The notes beneath the pieces are model-generated. The model was not told the DNA's origin. It searched no databases and saw only the letters and a list, made by a program, of their open reading frames with translations. 64,000 bases of DNA, from the NCBI GenBank assembly GCA_036873755.1, contig JAVTVY010017324.1:1-64000 (forward strand), written 5' to 3'. Origin of the DNA: Hanleya hanleyi. Its lineage: Eukaryota; Mollusca; Polyplacophora; Lepidopleurida; Hanleyidae. Of the stretch, positions 23,561-46,299 are shown one piece after another. The position numbers and the translations under genes are program-made. Each line of letters begins with the position of its first letter. Position 1 is the stretch's first letter.

Positions 23561-24895
23561 TTTTACCCCTCAGCCTATTAGGCTATGGGGTTCTGTCGTC
23601 AGCATGTACGTCCGGTCGGTCATCCAGTCGTCAGTCGTCAACATTTCTTGTGACCGGTCTAGAAGCCAAACCATTGCATCCAGAGACTTCAAATTTGGTG
23701 CACAGGATTGTTGGGTGGTCAACCACAAACCTATGGAATTTGGGCACATTGTGATGATTTTTGTGGTTTCCATGGCATCACGCAAAATGTCCATATGACG
23801 CTGTGAATGTGATAGAAGGTAATTACCGTTTCAGCTAGGGACTTCAAATTTGGCATGCAGGATTGTTGGGTGGTCAACCACAAGCCTTTTGAATTTGGGC
23901 ACATTTAGTTGATTTTTGTGTTTTCCATGGCGACAGAACGAAAAATATCCATATAACGACGTGACCGCTCTAAAAGGTGAACCGTTGCAGCTGGAGACAT
24001 CAAATTTGCTATACTACATTGTTGGGTGGTAAAGCACAAGCCTATTGAAATTGGGCGCATTTAGTTGATTTTTGTGGTTTCCATGGCAACATAACGAAAA
24101 ATATCCACATGGTGACATGACCGCTCTTAAAGGTGAACCGTTACAGATGGAGACTTCAAATTTGGTATACAGTATTGTTGGGTGGTAAAGCACAAGCCTA
24201 TTGAAATTGGGAGACATTTTGGTGGTTTTTGTGGTTTCGATGGCAACATAACGAAAAATATCCCCATTACGACGTGAATGCTCTAAAAGCCGAACCGTTG
24301 CAGCTGGAGACTTCAAATTTGGTATACAGCATTGTTGCATGATAAAGCACAAGTCTATTGTTTGCAACAATTCCATCATCTGTATAATACACCTGGGTCT
24401 ATCGTACTATGCCTTTAACATTTTACATTAACCAACAATACATGTGAACATTTCCTTACACATAATCGAGAGCCACTTTAATGCTCCTCTTATCAGAGCG
24501 GGTGGTTGGTGGGTGCCCGCCCCTTTTATATCTAGTTGTCTCTAGCCAACTTTCCATACAACTAAACATGACTGTAAAATGTCCATATGGTGATGTGAAC
24601 ACGATAAAAGCTAAACAATTTCAGCTAGGGACTTCAAATTTGGCATGCAGGATTGTTGGGTGGTTAGCCACAAGCCTATTGAATTTGGGTACATGTCATG
24701 GTGATAATTTTTGAGGTTTCCATGGCAACATCACACAAAATGTCCATATGACAATGTGTCCGCGATAGAAGCCTAACCTTTGTAGCTAGAGATTTCAGAT
24801 TTGCTATGTACCACCCAACCACAAACGTATCAAAGTTGGGCATATTGTGATGATTTTTGTGATTTCCATGGCAATGTAATGCCCATTCCATGGTC
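23561..24895 (-). mobile_element. Family C array element with hairpin at the left
   Basis: A T run and hairpin CCCCtcAGCCT / AGGCTatGGGG (23566–23590) are followed by GTCCGGTCGGTCATCC and CAGTCGTCAGTCGTCAACA. About seven diverged ~130–150-bp units follow, with GACTTCAAATTTGG, GATTGTTGGGTGGT, GGTTTCCATGGCAAC and AAAATATCCATATGACG-type blocks. A break of about 200 bp near 24390–24580 holds unrelated sequence. Confidence 0.78.
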
Positions 24896-24904
24896 TAGCA
24901 ATGT

Positions 24905-25325
24905 ATTATAAACCAACAAAGCTTGTGCAGCCACCAACAACAGAGAACAGCACAGAAATAGAGATCCTTGTCTCATTTGCCAGACTTCAGGATAGTACAT
25001 CAGTCACTGTGCTTGCTGTATGTATACAGACCACCTTCCGTACCTATTGCTAGTATCTCTACACCACTAAGGAACCACTGTTCAGCGAATAATGTTATTC
25101 TACTTGGAGACTTCAACAATGACTTTGCTGTCATCTCCGCTGAAACAGCCAAGATAAACCACTTCTTGCAAGAGCATGGTCTCTTTCCCATTATCCAAAC
25201 CTCAACCACAGATCTTAGGACAACCATTGACCAGATTTTCACAAATTTTTAACCCGCAGATATACAATTTGGTGTCCATGAAATGTATTATTCATATCAC
25301 AAGGCTGTTTGGATTGCCATGCACC
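24905..25325 (+). pseudogene. Decayed APE-type (exo_endo_phos) endonuclease fragment of a transposon
   Basis: The main open stretch (24968–25252) reads VYRPPSVP, then VILLGDFNNDF near 25094–25126, then TTIDQIFTNF ending at a TAA (25250–25252). These match the order of motifs in AP-endonuclease-like domains of non-LTR retrotransposons and of Helentron-type Helitrons: YRPP, GDFN, IDxIxTN. Past the stop the same frame continues with MYYSYHKAVWIA, which looks like the terminal S-D-H motif with Asp replaced by Tyr. Upstream, EIEILVSFARLQ and SVTVLAV lie in another frame, so a frameshift near 25015–25025 is likely. Frameshift, stop and altered motif make it non-functional. No reverse transcriptase or Rep/helicase was found nearby, so the element class is undecided. 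Confidence 0.6.
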
Positions 25326-26320
25326 CATACTCATCCTCGGAATCTGCTTGATCACAGATGGGAAGAGACATACAATCAACAGGTACACAGGGATTCATCA
25401 GTTTTGCTATCAAAAACTCTATATTACTAGGCTTCCAATGACAATCGGATGATGATTATGAATTTCTATATTAACGAGAGATCCTGAAGGATCTTGGTGC
25501 CCACCATTGTCCGATAATTGTAAGCTAATGACAAGAGGATCTTTTTGTCCATTGTTACTACTAAGACGATTGAGTTGTAATTTTGTTTACAGAATTTCGA
25601 ATCCGAGCAAAAAAGAGCGAAAAAGGGACACTGGAAAACACCAAGATATAATCTTTCTAAGTTTCAGGAGTTTCAAGATTTCTAGAAACTGTATTTATGT
25701 CGGTTGTTATAGTACAAGAGAAATGAGCAAAGTTAGTCTGAAAGTGAATTTACATGTACGGAGGATCCTTCGTCTTCGTTTTGTAGTATTTTTATTTTAT
25801 TTATTTTTTTGGCACGTGTCATCATTGGGTACTGGAAGCGAAGAAAAATCGCTTTGACACTTTGGCATACTTAAGATTTTATAATTAGGAATGAATGCTA
25901 ATTCTGTTCTGTTTGCTGGACATGCTCGAAAATAGTAAGATGGTACAATACTTAATACTGAAGGGATCCGGTCCACGCAGTACTGTTGAAACTTCGAATT
26001 TGAAAGTGTCTGAATCCAGATTATTTCCCTTGGATCGAAACATGCAGTAGTTTACAGTTGTCGAGTTGTGACGAGTGACGTCCCTTCATGTAGCTGACCC
26101 GCCGGCAGACGAAAGGGTGGGGTAGTTCACTTGCAACTACATGGACTAAAGAAAACCGATTTAAAATTTGAAGAAATACATTTTAATTCCCAATTATTTG
26201 AACTCCTTGATATGGAAGGTGAAGATATGAATATTCTCTATAGTCAATATATAGAATATGCCACACCGTTTGATCCGCCGACTCTTGTGATGCAACGTCA
26301 CAACTCGGGAATACCGTATT
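25326..26320. other. No gene recognised
   Basis: A hairpin AGATCCTGAAGGATCT lies at about 25478–25493. The 116-codon frame at 25507–25857 has no motif I know and ends in a hydrophobic stretch. Nothing else is supported. Confidence 0.35.
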
Positions 26321-26321
26321 A

Positions 26322-26858
26322 ATACCGACGGTCACGGATGTACAAAGGGAAGCAACTTTACCAACGTCACGGCAGAGGGCGTGACTGCTTGGGGGTCAGA
26401 TCGAAGATTGTTAACATGGTGGATCAAAGGAAATTGACGCAAAACGGTTTCCAGTTCGATAAATGGGCGGTCAAAATGAAATTAAAACAGATGTACTGCA
26501 GAGTGACTATCCTAACATATTGACAGACACACGAGTCGCTCTTGTTGTATGATGTAAGATATATATTTCTAGTCCAAATGAATTGAAGAATCTGGTATGT
26601 TCTTCTGTGACGTCGATCATTCGCTATGACGTTGCAACAATCCATATTGTGATGACGCCACTCGCGATACCATTGTTGGCGGTCCAAATAACAAACGTCA
26701 CAAGAGAACGTCATAATACAAATGTATCAAAATGTATATATTCGTAGCGTCGCAAGCTATCGTATGGCTGCAGGATAAATCTGACCCCCTCTGCACTCCG
26801 CCCTCTACCGGTATGTCAGCAAAGTTGTTCCCCTTTACGTATCCGTGACCGTCGGTAT
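26322..26858. mobile_element. Element with ~38-bp inverted ends
   Basis: AATACCGACGGTCACGGAT (26320 region) and ATCCGTGACCGTCGGTATT (up to about 26859) are inverted, and the match extends into AAAGGGRARCAACTTT. The right end abuts the first family B unit at 26858. No clear target duplication. Confidence 0.65.
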
Positions 26859-28006
26859 TGGATTTTCGAATCGGACCAAAAAAGGTATCTTGCACAAGCA
26901 GGCGCCATGTGAGACCTGTGTACCAAATTTCAGAAAGATCCATGAAATATTTCCTGAGAATTCACGATAATGTTTCAAGGGGAAATTCAAGATGGCCACC
27001 TGGCAGCCATACTGGATTTTCGAATCGGACCAAAAAAGGTATCTTGCACAACTGGGCCACAAGGGGAATCTGTGTACCAAATTTGAGGAAGATCCATGCA
27101 GTACTTCTTGAGAAATCACGATAACAAAGTTTCATTGGGAAATCCAAGATGGCCGCCTGATGGACATATTGGATTTTGGAATCGGACCAGAAAAGGTATG
27201 TTGCACAACTGGACCACAGGGGCAACCTGTCTACCAAACTTGAGAAAGATCCAGGCAGTACTTCCTGAGAAATCACGATAACAAAGTTTCATGGGAAATC
27301 TAAGATGGCTGCCTGGTGGCCATATTGGATTTTCAATTTGAACCGAAAAAGGTATCTTGCACAACTAGATCATAAGGTGAACCTGTGTACCAAATTTGAG
27401 AAAGATCCATGCGGTACTTCCTGAGAAATGACGATAACAAAGTTTCATGGGGAAATCCAGGATGGCTGCCTGGTGGCCATATTGGATTTTCGAATCGGAC
27501 CAGAAAAGGTTTCTTGTACAACTAGACCCCAAGGGGAACCTGTGTACCAAATTCGAAAAAGATCCCTGCAGTAGTTCCCGAGAAATCGTGGTAACAAGGT
27601 TTCGTGGGAAAATCCAAGATGGCTGCCTGGTGGCCATATTGGATTTTCGAATTGGACCAGAGAAGGTTTCTTGCACAACTAGACACCAAGGGGAACCTGT
27701 GTACCAAATTTGAAAAAGATCCATGCAGTAGTTCCTGAGAAATCGCGGTAACAAGGTTTCATGGGAAAATCCAAGATGGCTGCCTGGTGGCCATATTGGA
27801 TTGTCGAATCGGACCAGAAAAGGTTTCTTGCACAACTAGACCCCAAGGGGAACCTGTGTACCAAATTTGAAAAAGATCCATGCAGCAGTTCCTGAGAAAT
27901 CGCGGTAACAAGAATTGTTTACGGACGGACGGACGACTGACGGACCACGGACCACGGACGAAAAGTGATTTGAACAGCCCACCATCTGGTGATGGTGGGC
28001 TAAAAA
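26859..28006 (+). mobile_element. Family B array element with a different hairpin
   Basis: About seven ~155-bp units in reverse orientation to the 9-kb copy: AAATCCAAGATGGCTGCC, GGTGGCCATATTGGATTTTC, CTTGCACAACTAGACCCC and AACCTGTGTACCAAATTTG. They are followed by GTTTACGGACGGACGGACGA, a perfect 11-bp hairpin AGCCCACCATC / GATGGTGGGCT (27976–28001) and AAAAATG. The open frames through it, up to 156 codons, are repeat translations. Confidence 0.87.
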
Positions 28007-28196
28007 TGTCAAAATTCTGTCTGAAATAGCTATTTTTATGAGAGATGGGGGTTTGTTCCGACTTTTAAATTTTGGGGGTTTTGTCCGTGGGTGATTTGTC
28101 CTAGGGGGTTTTGTCCGCTGGGGGTTTTGTCCGGATTCCGGGATGACGATATAGCTTATTGACAGTCCCATTGACTAAAATTATGTAGCCTTGGTG

Positions 28197-29318
28197 GACC
28201 AGTAAGCGAACACTTTTGAGTGATTTTAATTTCCAGAAATGCGATTTGAATATTAAAATAAAAACTAGTGGCAGAAAACAAAGTACCGAACTTTGATAAT
28301 TATTTTCAGGTATGAATATATTCTCCAGCAGCAATTTACTTGAGCGAGGAACGGTTTCAAATAGAGTGGTTTGATCTCCGAAAATATGGTGATACTGGAC
28401 CAGTAAGCGATCACTTGCTTGTCAGCGATTTTTCGATCATTTAGAGCTCTATCGTGCCGGGACAAGTAAGTATAACTTACCGGTCCTGGTGGTCAGGATG
28501 GCATCGACCTCTGGTATGTACCCTCATTAATCCAAAACCCAAGAACCCCAAATAGAGCCAAGCCAACTCTTATATAGCACATATATCCTCGATCCCGGGC
28601 TCTATAGATTATTCACAGGTCGTACAAGCCAAAACCGGTTGACCTGGTTATTGTCCTTCATCACGAACTATGCTAAAACACTGAGCACTACAGCTCTTTA
28701 GAGATACATTATTATTGGATATTGGTCATTGTATGTCGAGAATAGATTGTTGAGCAAATATAGTACTTATACACAGTAAAACAGACTTCCGCTGAGTGAA
28801 AAACATCATAAAGCCGCGACCTACCGTCAAAAACTACGTCAGAGGGAGCAGTCATTTCAGCATGAAGTATCGCCATTCCACATTATGAGAGAAAACAAGG
28901 GGAATAACTCAAATCATTATTTGTCCCCTCCAAATCCACAGTAGCGACCTCACCAGCATCAAAACTTTTGCCGATGTCAAAGATGACGAAAGAAACAGTT
29001 ATTTTTCCCAGATATCATCAGATTCACCATCAACTTCTCCAACTTCTAGTGTAATTACTATAATGATCTGACTTTCTGTCAGTTTGTACAAAAGATGCAA
29101 ATCTCAAAATATTTTATTTGTTGACCTCCCAAGCGACCTGTCGTCTGCTTTTTCTAACAGAATCGGGCGACAAACGAGCCAGTTTCGTAAGTAGAAATAA
29201 CCAACTAATCAAGTAGTTGAACAATTATAAGTTTTGCGTATTGTTAATTTCTCAGGATTTAGTATTTTGCCTCATTTTGTTGGACCTGTTCGCTTCTGGT
29301 CCTGTTCGCTTACTGGTC
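28197..29318. mobile_element. Candidate element with GACCAGTAAGCGAACA inverted ends
   Basis: GACCAGTAAGCGAACA (28197–28212) and TGTTCGCTTACTGGTC (29303–29318) are perfect 16-bp inverted repeats. Related copies lie inside each end (GGACCAGTAAGCGATCAC near 28396, CTGTTCGCTTCTGGTC near 29285). No target duplication and no transposase frame found. Confidence 0.6.
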
Positions 29319-29917
29319 GGAAGCTGCTACAAAATATATGTAAATATGAATTTATTCATTTAGTTATCATTAATTTTTTCATTTTCTTCTTCCGATATCT
29401 TTTTCGTGTCTAGATTGAAGTTACATGTAGTGAATTTTCATGACCGTACTCCAACTCACTGGGAATAAACGGCAAGAAGACTGACAAGGGTTGATAAAAT
29501 TCAGATGTTTCAGACTCGGTCGATCATCATGCATGCAGTTAACCCAGAAACTCTGGCTGTGATAGGTGAATATAGGTAAGGGGCGTGGCATTCCTATCAC
29601 AGCCCAGATCGCGCCTAGGTTAAATTTTAGCGATAAAAATTTATGCGCGAAAAGCGGCTTTTCGCTGACGAAAATAACGAAACGGGAGAGAAAAAAGATG
29701 CCAATTTGATACAGTTTGACCGACCTGAGCTTCTTTAACCATGTACCATCTCTCATGACTGTTTTGATGCTGACAAAATGTGATCAAATGTGTGAGAAAA
29801 AACTTCCATTGATTTTAACATTTTCGCGCCTTTCTGACATCTTGTGAGAATATGACCTTGATCTCGTGACCTTTCTGATCACGTGAATAAACACACGTCG
29901 CTATTGGTTCTTGATGA
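29319..29917. other. No feature recognised
   Basis: A minus-strand 111-codon frame (29421–29756) has no recognisable motif. Confidence 0.35.
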
Positions 29918-29923
29918 CGTGAG

Positions 29924-31134
29924 CAGGCCTTGTGATTTGTACGGGCCCTGGCGAGTGATTAAAGCACACCTAAAATCGTGCGAGGTGTGTGGTTAGCACA
30001 CCTAAAATGCACACCTAATTTTTTTTAAGGTGTGTGATACGGTGTTTGAAACGTTAAGGTGTGAATTGAAATAAATGTGTGCTGGCCGAGAATCCATCTC
30101 GCAGCAATGTTTCAGGATATCCAGGGGGAACTAATATTTACTGGTTTAGCTATGAAAGATATTGAGGTGATAATAAAATCAAGAAACACTGTTTTAAATT
30201 TCTTCTTTTTTTTTTGTATTTAAAATTAACACAATCAGTTAATGAGCCAAAAGCTGAGAGCAAGATTGGCAAAATAGAAATAAAACTCTGGAAAACAACA
30301 AATTGTAAAAAAAACTGACTAGGACTGGCACATGGCAATTTTTACATCGTCATATTCATCATTCCAATCATTCAATCCTTTCACTTGCCTTCAGAAATCT
30401 GGAATGTCTGAACACTCGCGAAGTCCATCGCTGTTACGTGTCTAACCAAGTTTGGCTTCAGCAGGTAACTAGTTTCGTTTTTGCCGTAACTGACGTCGGC
30501 TACTAGTTGCCTCTATCTATACACTTTGTTTGGTTGATCGCTGTGTTTCTGTCACACTTTGCAAAAGGCCAGTACCACCTTATTGCCAGCATTGTTAAAA
30601 GGAATGCAAAGTTATCCCTCAGGCTCCTTTCCCACTGACACAGGGCTGTTTTTCTAATTTGTTTCCACGTTTTTAGGCCCTGTGTCTGTTGCCATTTCAC
30701 CATCTCGTTTTCAATCAAGTTGGCCCTTGACACTTGTTTCAATGATAGCGATTGGCAGGCTGCCGTGAACGAGCCAATGAAAACGCTCGACAGATCAGCT
30801 TACATAGACTCGGACTGGCACATGGCAATAGATAAGATGATATAGAGCCCAGTTTTCGACAGCGTATGTTGACGATCGGCGGACGGGGCTCAATCGTAAG
30901 TTTTCAACCGGTAATGTTTAATTTTACGTTCAAATCTACGTGAATCCGTTTAGATTCGCCCGAATGCCCTGTCCGGCGAATCTTCACGGGAATGAATTCG
31001 CGTCAAAATTTGACATAGCAAAATTTTGAAGGGGATCATGAAGTATAAGGCGCGCGTTCAGAACGCACCTCAGTGCCTCTTCAGGCGCGTTATGGTGCGC
31101 GTGCGCGATCGCGCGCCTCAAATCACAAGGCCTG
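29924..31134. mobile_element. 1.2-kb element with CAGGCCTTGTGATTTG ends and 6-bp duplication
   Basis: CAGGCCTTGTGATTTG (29924–29939) and CAAATCACAAGGCCTG (31119–31134) are perfect 16-bp inverted repeats flanked by CGTGAG on both sides. Inside, GGACTGGCACATGGCAAT occurs twice (about 30320 and 30812), bracketing ~490 bp that may be a later insertion. Several AGGTGTG/CACACCT motifs lie near the left end. No transposase. Confidence 0.72.
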
Positions 31135-32330
31135 CGTGAGTCAAAAGGTCAACCCCATTCTGCGCATGTCCTTGTAAACTATATGGCGAAAGAAACACAA
31201 CGGCAAAATGACAAAATCCGTGTTTGATGGCAGATTCCATCTAATTAAAGGAGTCATTAGGTGGTTGTCATAGTGCTGGAGATGCCAAATCATATTCTTT
31301 ATTCGATAAAATGCTTTTTGTGCCTCTGTCTCAATTCCTCACGCCGTGTGCAGTTAAAGATCTCGAGCGACTGACATCTTATTTATTTTTTTCCTTTTCA
31401 GTCTGTCATGTCTGTATAAGTGATTCGGGCTAAGGGGTCAGCAACAACAACCAAAAAAAAAAAAATAGACTCCTTAGCCGATGTTTTCGGGCTAGCATGC
31501 AGTGGCACATTCTTTTTGAAATACATGCAGCTTCGCAAAAAGATCGAGCCCTTTAGGGTGGCACATCATTTGAGGTTGCACATCATTGAAAAGACAATAC
31601 ATAAAAATATGGTTGCTATATCAGTGATGTTGAGGTTGGATTAAAAGAAACTATATTATAAAACTTGAAATAAAGATTACATTTCTTTTTCAAAGTAAGC
31701 ATATACAGCGCATAGTTAGGGACAATTGACTGTGCAATTTGGACCACGGAACTTCTTGGTGTAACTTTGTGTCATGATACGTGAATTATATAATCCCTTT
31801 TCTGACAGAGTGTAATAGTTGGAGTAAAGGTATCATTTACAGTATGGAATGGGACACCAGCCTTGTGGGTGAACCCTCCCATTTGTATGCAAATACAAGA
31901 ATATAATGACAAATGTTTTCAATCATATGTATGTGTAATGTTACATAATAATGTGCACTGGTAAAACTGGGACACCACAAACTCAGTTTTAATAAGTTAA
32001 ATGTGTGGACACAAATATGGTTCATGTAAAAGCTTTAAGCTAAATCATATGATTTGGAATAGAATGATTTGATAGCAAAATTGAAGGGAATTTTGTCCTT
32101 CATTTAAGGCGACACGAAATTCAAAACTGATAAGAGGTTCAGTACTGCGGGATTCCCCCGCCAGGTTATTTAATATTGTACTTCTGAAACAAAATAATGG
32201 CATCAAACTACATGTATTACTATAAGTAATTACTATAAAGTATATATTGTAGGTCATTTGTTGTGTGTGTGTATATACAATGTACACTACATCTCATACA
32301 TAATAGTAGGTTACTTTCACATATAAGAGA
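31135..32330. other. No gene recognised
   Basis: AT-rich, with an A run near 31452. The 74-codon frame at 31420–31644 crosses this run and has no motif. Confidence 0.4.
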
Positions 32331-32334
32331 TATA

Positions 32335-34590
32335 AAATTTGAAATATGAGGGTATGGGGTCGGGCAATGCATTGAATAAGTGTAGAATGATGTAAGCTCC
32401 CAGAATATATGAGGGTATATGAGAGATAGAGGGTGTGGCTCTATGCCCCCGGGGGTGAGGACATGCTCTCAGGGGTAGTGGATGGGTTGAATAAGTGTAG
32501 ATGGCGGATGGGTTGAATAAGTGTATGATGATATATAAAGCTACTTGAATACAAGATGGTATGGGGTCAGGCGAAGCTTAGTTTAAGAGATATAGGGTGG
32601 GGTTCAGTACCCCAGGGGTGGGGATATGCTCCCTGGGGTAGTGGATGGGTTGAATAAGTGTAGCATGATCTAAGCTCTCCGAATATACAAGAGTATGGGG
32701 TCGGGCGAAGCTTAGTTTAAGAGATAGAGGGTAGGGCTCGGTGCCCCAGGGGTGGTGACATGCTCCCCGAGGGTAGTGGATAGGTTGAATAAGTGTAGCA
32801 TGATCTAAGCTCCCATACTATATCAGGGTATGGGGTCGGGCGAAGCTTAGTTTAAGAGATAGAGGGTGGGGCTCAGTGCCCCAGGGGTGGGGACATGCTC
32901 CACGAGGGTAGTGGATAAGTTGAATAAGTGTAGCATGATCTAAGCTCCCAGACTATATATGGGTATGGGGTCGGGCGAAGCTTAGTTTAAGAGATATAGG
33001 GTGGGGCTCGGTGCCCCAGGGGTGGGGACATGCTCCCCGAGAGTAGTGGATGGGTTCAAAAAGTGTAACCAGATGCAAGCATTTGGAATAGATGACAGTT
33101 CGGGGGGTCGGGATCGTCTTAGTTCAGGAGACATAGTTGAAGCAGAGATGCTGTGGACAGAAATTTTCAAAGTCCAAAACCTTAACATTTACTTGGTCCT
33201 GAGGTCCCAGGGGTGGGGACATGCTCCCCGAGGGTAATGCATGGGTTCAATATCTGTAGCCCGATGTAAGCATTTGGAATAGATGAGAGTTCAGGGGGTC
33301 GGGTTGGCCTTAGTTTAGGAGACATAGGTGAGGCCGAGAAGCTGTGTCAGGAATTTTCTAAGTCCAAAACTTTAACATTTACTTGGTCCTGGTGTCCTAG
33401 GGGAGGGGACTAGTTCAACAAGCTGAACCCTGCTGACATTTAATTTTGTGATATTGACAACGCAGGGTTCAGCCGTTGAACCGAAATTTCCTATCGCAAA
33501 ATTTTCGGCCTCCCGACCTAGGTAACAGCGGGTTGATTTGGGCTCACTAAAATCGATAATACCTACCGCTTTGCACTCGCTTGGATAGAATACATATTTG
33601 CCTACTTCCCTGGCCATTTATTTTATCCGTCCAGCTTCTTTAATTTCCATAAACGGCAAAAGAAAAAAAAATCATCGCGGCTGATCTTCCAAAAACGAAA
33701 TCGGCCGCCATTTTATCACGTGACCCTGAATCTCGCGTGATGTTATTCTAAATTCAGGATTACACGAGTCGGAAGAACTGAATCCGCTCAGTCGATCCAG
33801 TCGCTTAGGAGATGAAAAATCCCGTGAATCACCTTTTCCAGTATGTGCCTTCTATTATGCTTGATACCTATAGTTACAATTTTACATTTAAAAGCAGATA
33901 ATTTGACAGCCTTATGAGTGAGCCGTTTCCGACCTTCCCGTCTACAGTCCCGAAATTACAATCGAGGTACGATCAGTCTCGTGTCACCATAGTGATATTT
34001 TCAAAATGGTGGCATATATAGTTTTTGGAAGATCAGCCGCAATGATTTTTTTTTCTTTCGCCGTTTATGGAAATTGAAGAAGCTGGACGGAGAAAATAAA
34101 TGGCCAGGGAAGTAGGCAAATATGTATTCTATCCAAGCGAGTGCAAAGCGGTAGGTATTATCGATTTTTGTGAGCCCAAATCCACCCGCTGTTACCTGGG
34201 TCGGGAGGCCGAAAATTTTGCGATAGGAAATTTCGGTTCAACGGCTGAACCCTGCGTTGTCAATATCACAAAATTAAATGTCAGCAGGGTTCAGCTTGTT
34301 GAACTAGGGAGGGGACATGCTCCCCTAGGGTAGTGGATGGGTTCAGTATGTGTAGCCCGATGCAAGCATCTGAAATATGAGGGTTCGGCGGTCGGGCAGG
34401 CCTTAGGATCAGACTTTAACATTTACTTGGTCCCGAGGGAAAAATTTCTAAGTCCAAAACTTTAACATTTACTTGATCCTGCAGATAGACAGACAGATAG
34501 ATAGACAGACACTGACAGACAGATAGACGGACATCATTGTGGCACCTATATCGAGCTTTCCGCAGCTAAAGCTACGGGCTCGATAATAAA
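32335..34590 (+). mobile_element. Family F array element (~135-bp units), split by a foreign insertion
   Basis: TATGGGGTCGGGCGAAGCTT recurs about every 135 bp (32695, 32830, 32965), with GTGCCCCAGGGGTGGGGACA, GTAGTGGATGGGTTGAATAA and TTAACATTTACTTGGTCC in the later units. The array is interrupted at 33411–34306. It ends in a GACAGACAGATAG microsatellite (34485–34530), a hairpin with stem TATCGAGC / GCTCGATA (34549–34585) and ATAAA. Confidence 0.85.
33411..34306. mobile_element. 896-bp fold-back transposon with ~295-bp inverted arms
   Basis: It starts TAGTTCAACAAGC and ends GCTTGTTGAACTA, with GGGAGGGGAC duplicated on both sides (33401–33410, 34307–34316). The arms (to about 33705 and from about 34015) are near-identical. 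Each encodes the same ~70-residue frame starting MAREVGKYVFYPSECKAVG, on opposite strands. The ~310-bp centre has no long frame. The class is unclear: the duplication is about 10 bp and no transposase was recognised. Confidence 0.85.
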
Positions 34591-34989
34591 TGACATGATT
34601 TTCTGTAACGTGCAGGTAACATTAGAATAAAATTTCTTACCACGGCAAATAACCTTCGAGCATTGTCACAGAATCTCTATGAACGACAACACTACTGACT
34701 GCTGAATCTCACCGATAAGAAACGTGGCAAGCTTTCTACGTGACATTTCTATGGCTTGCCTCCGGATCAATGAAATGAACCGAGCAACATCACAAAGTAT
34801 AGAACGGAATTTATTGCGCGAGTAAACAGAGTTCATAATTTCTGTAATATAAAGTCAAATAAAGGGGATAAATGAGTTTTAGTACAGCAGAAATCAGATT
34901 TCGAAGAAATTTATTAATTGTGTAGTTTTTTGTGATTGCTAAAACCAGAGGTTTGGTGCATTGTGATTTTCTATATATTACTCCGCTTA
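34591..34989. other. PSMA6 upstream region, no further feature
   Basis: Sequence between the family F hairpin and the PSMA6 promoter. No repeat or gene recognised. Confidence 0.4.
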
Positions 34990-45987
<10,998 letters not shown>

Positions 45988-46268
45988 ATATGTGGGACCT
46001 CTTTATAGAAGAATATCAAACTATGGGGAGACAACTCTTTAAACTAAGATGAAAGTGTTCAACCAAGTTTGACATTGCAAGTGCTCAAGTGCTGTTGAGT
46101 GTTACGATGAAGTGGCGAAACCAAGACTACTCCGGCCAAAGTTCCAAACAGTCTTTTCTTGCTTAGTCGTTTATTATTTCCATTGATTGAATACAAGTAT
46201 CACTGTTCATCGTGTTATTGGTCGCCAATGGTTTTCACCGCAGTGCGACTGCACGAGAGCTAAAGCCG

Positions 46269-46279
46269 AATAAAATAAA
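46269..46279 (+). terminator. PSMA6 polyadenylation signals (two overlapping AATAAA)
   Basis: AATAAA occurs at 46269–46274 and again at 46274–46279, about 280 bp after the PSMA6 stop codon. This implies a short 3' UTR of roughly 0.3 kb starting at 45988. It is the first clear AATAAA after the stop. Confidence 0.65.
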
Positions 46280-46299
46280 TTTCTAGCTTCACAGGCACT

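Noticed and set aside
27365..27835. 156-codon minus-strand frame and many similar ones at 7.8–10 kb and 26.8–27.9 kb
   Set aside because: They follow the ~155-bp family B repeat on both strands; the open frames are by-products of the array.
33372..33617. MAREVGKYV frame as an independent gene
   Set aside because: It lies in the inverted arms of a transposon and is duplicated in the opposite arm (34100–34333); kept only as a finding.
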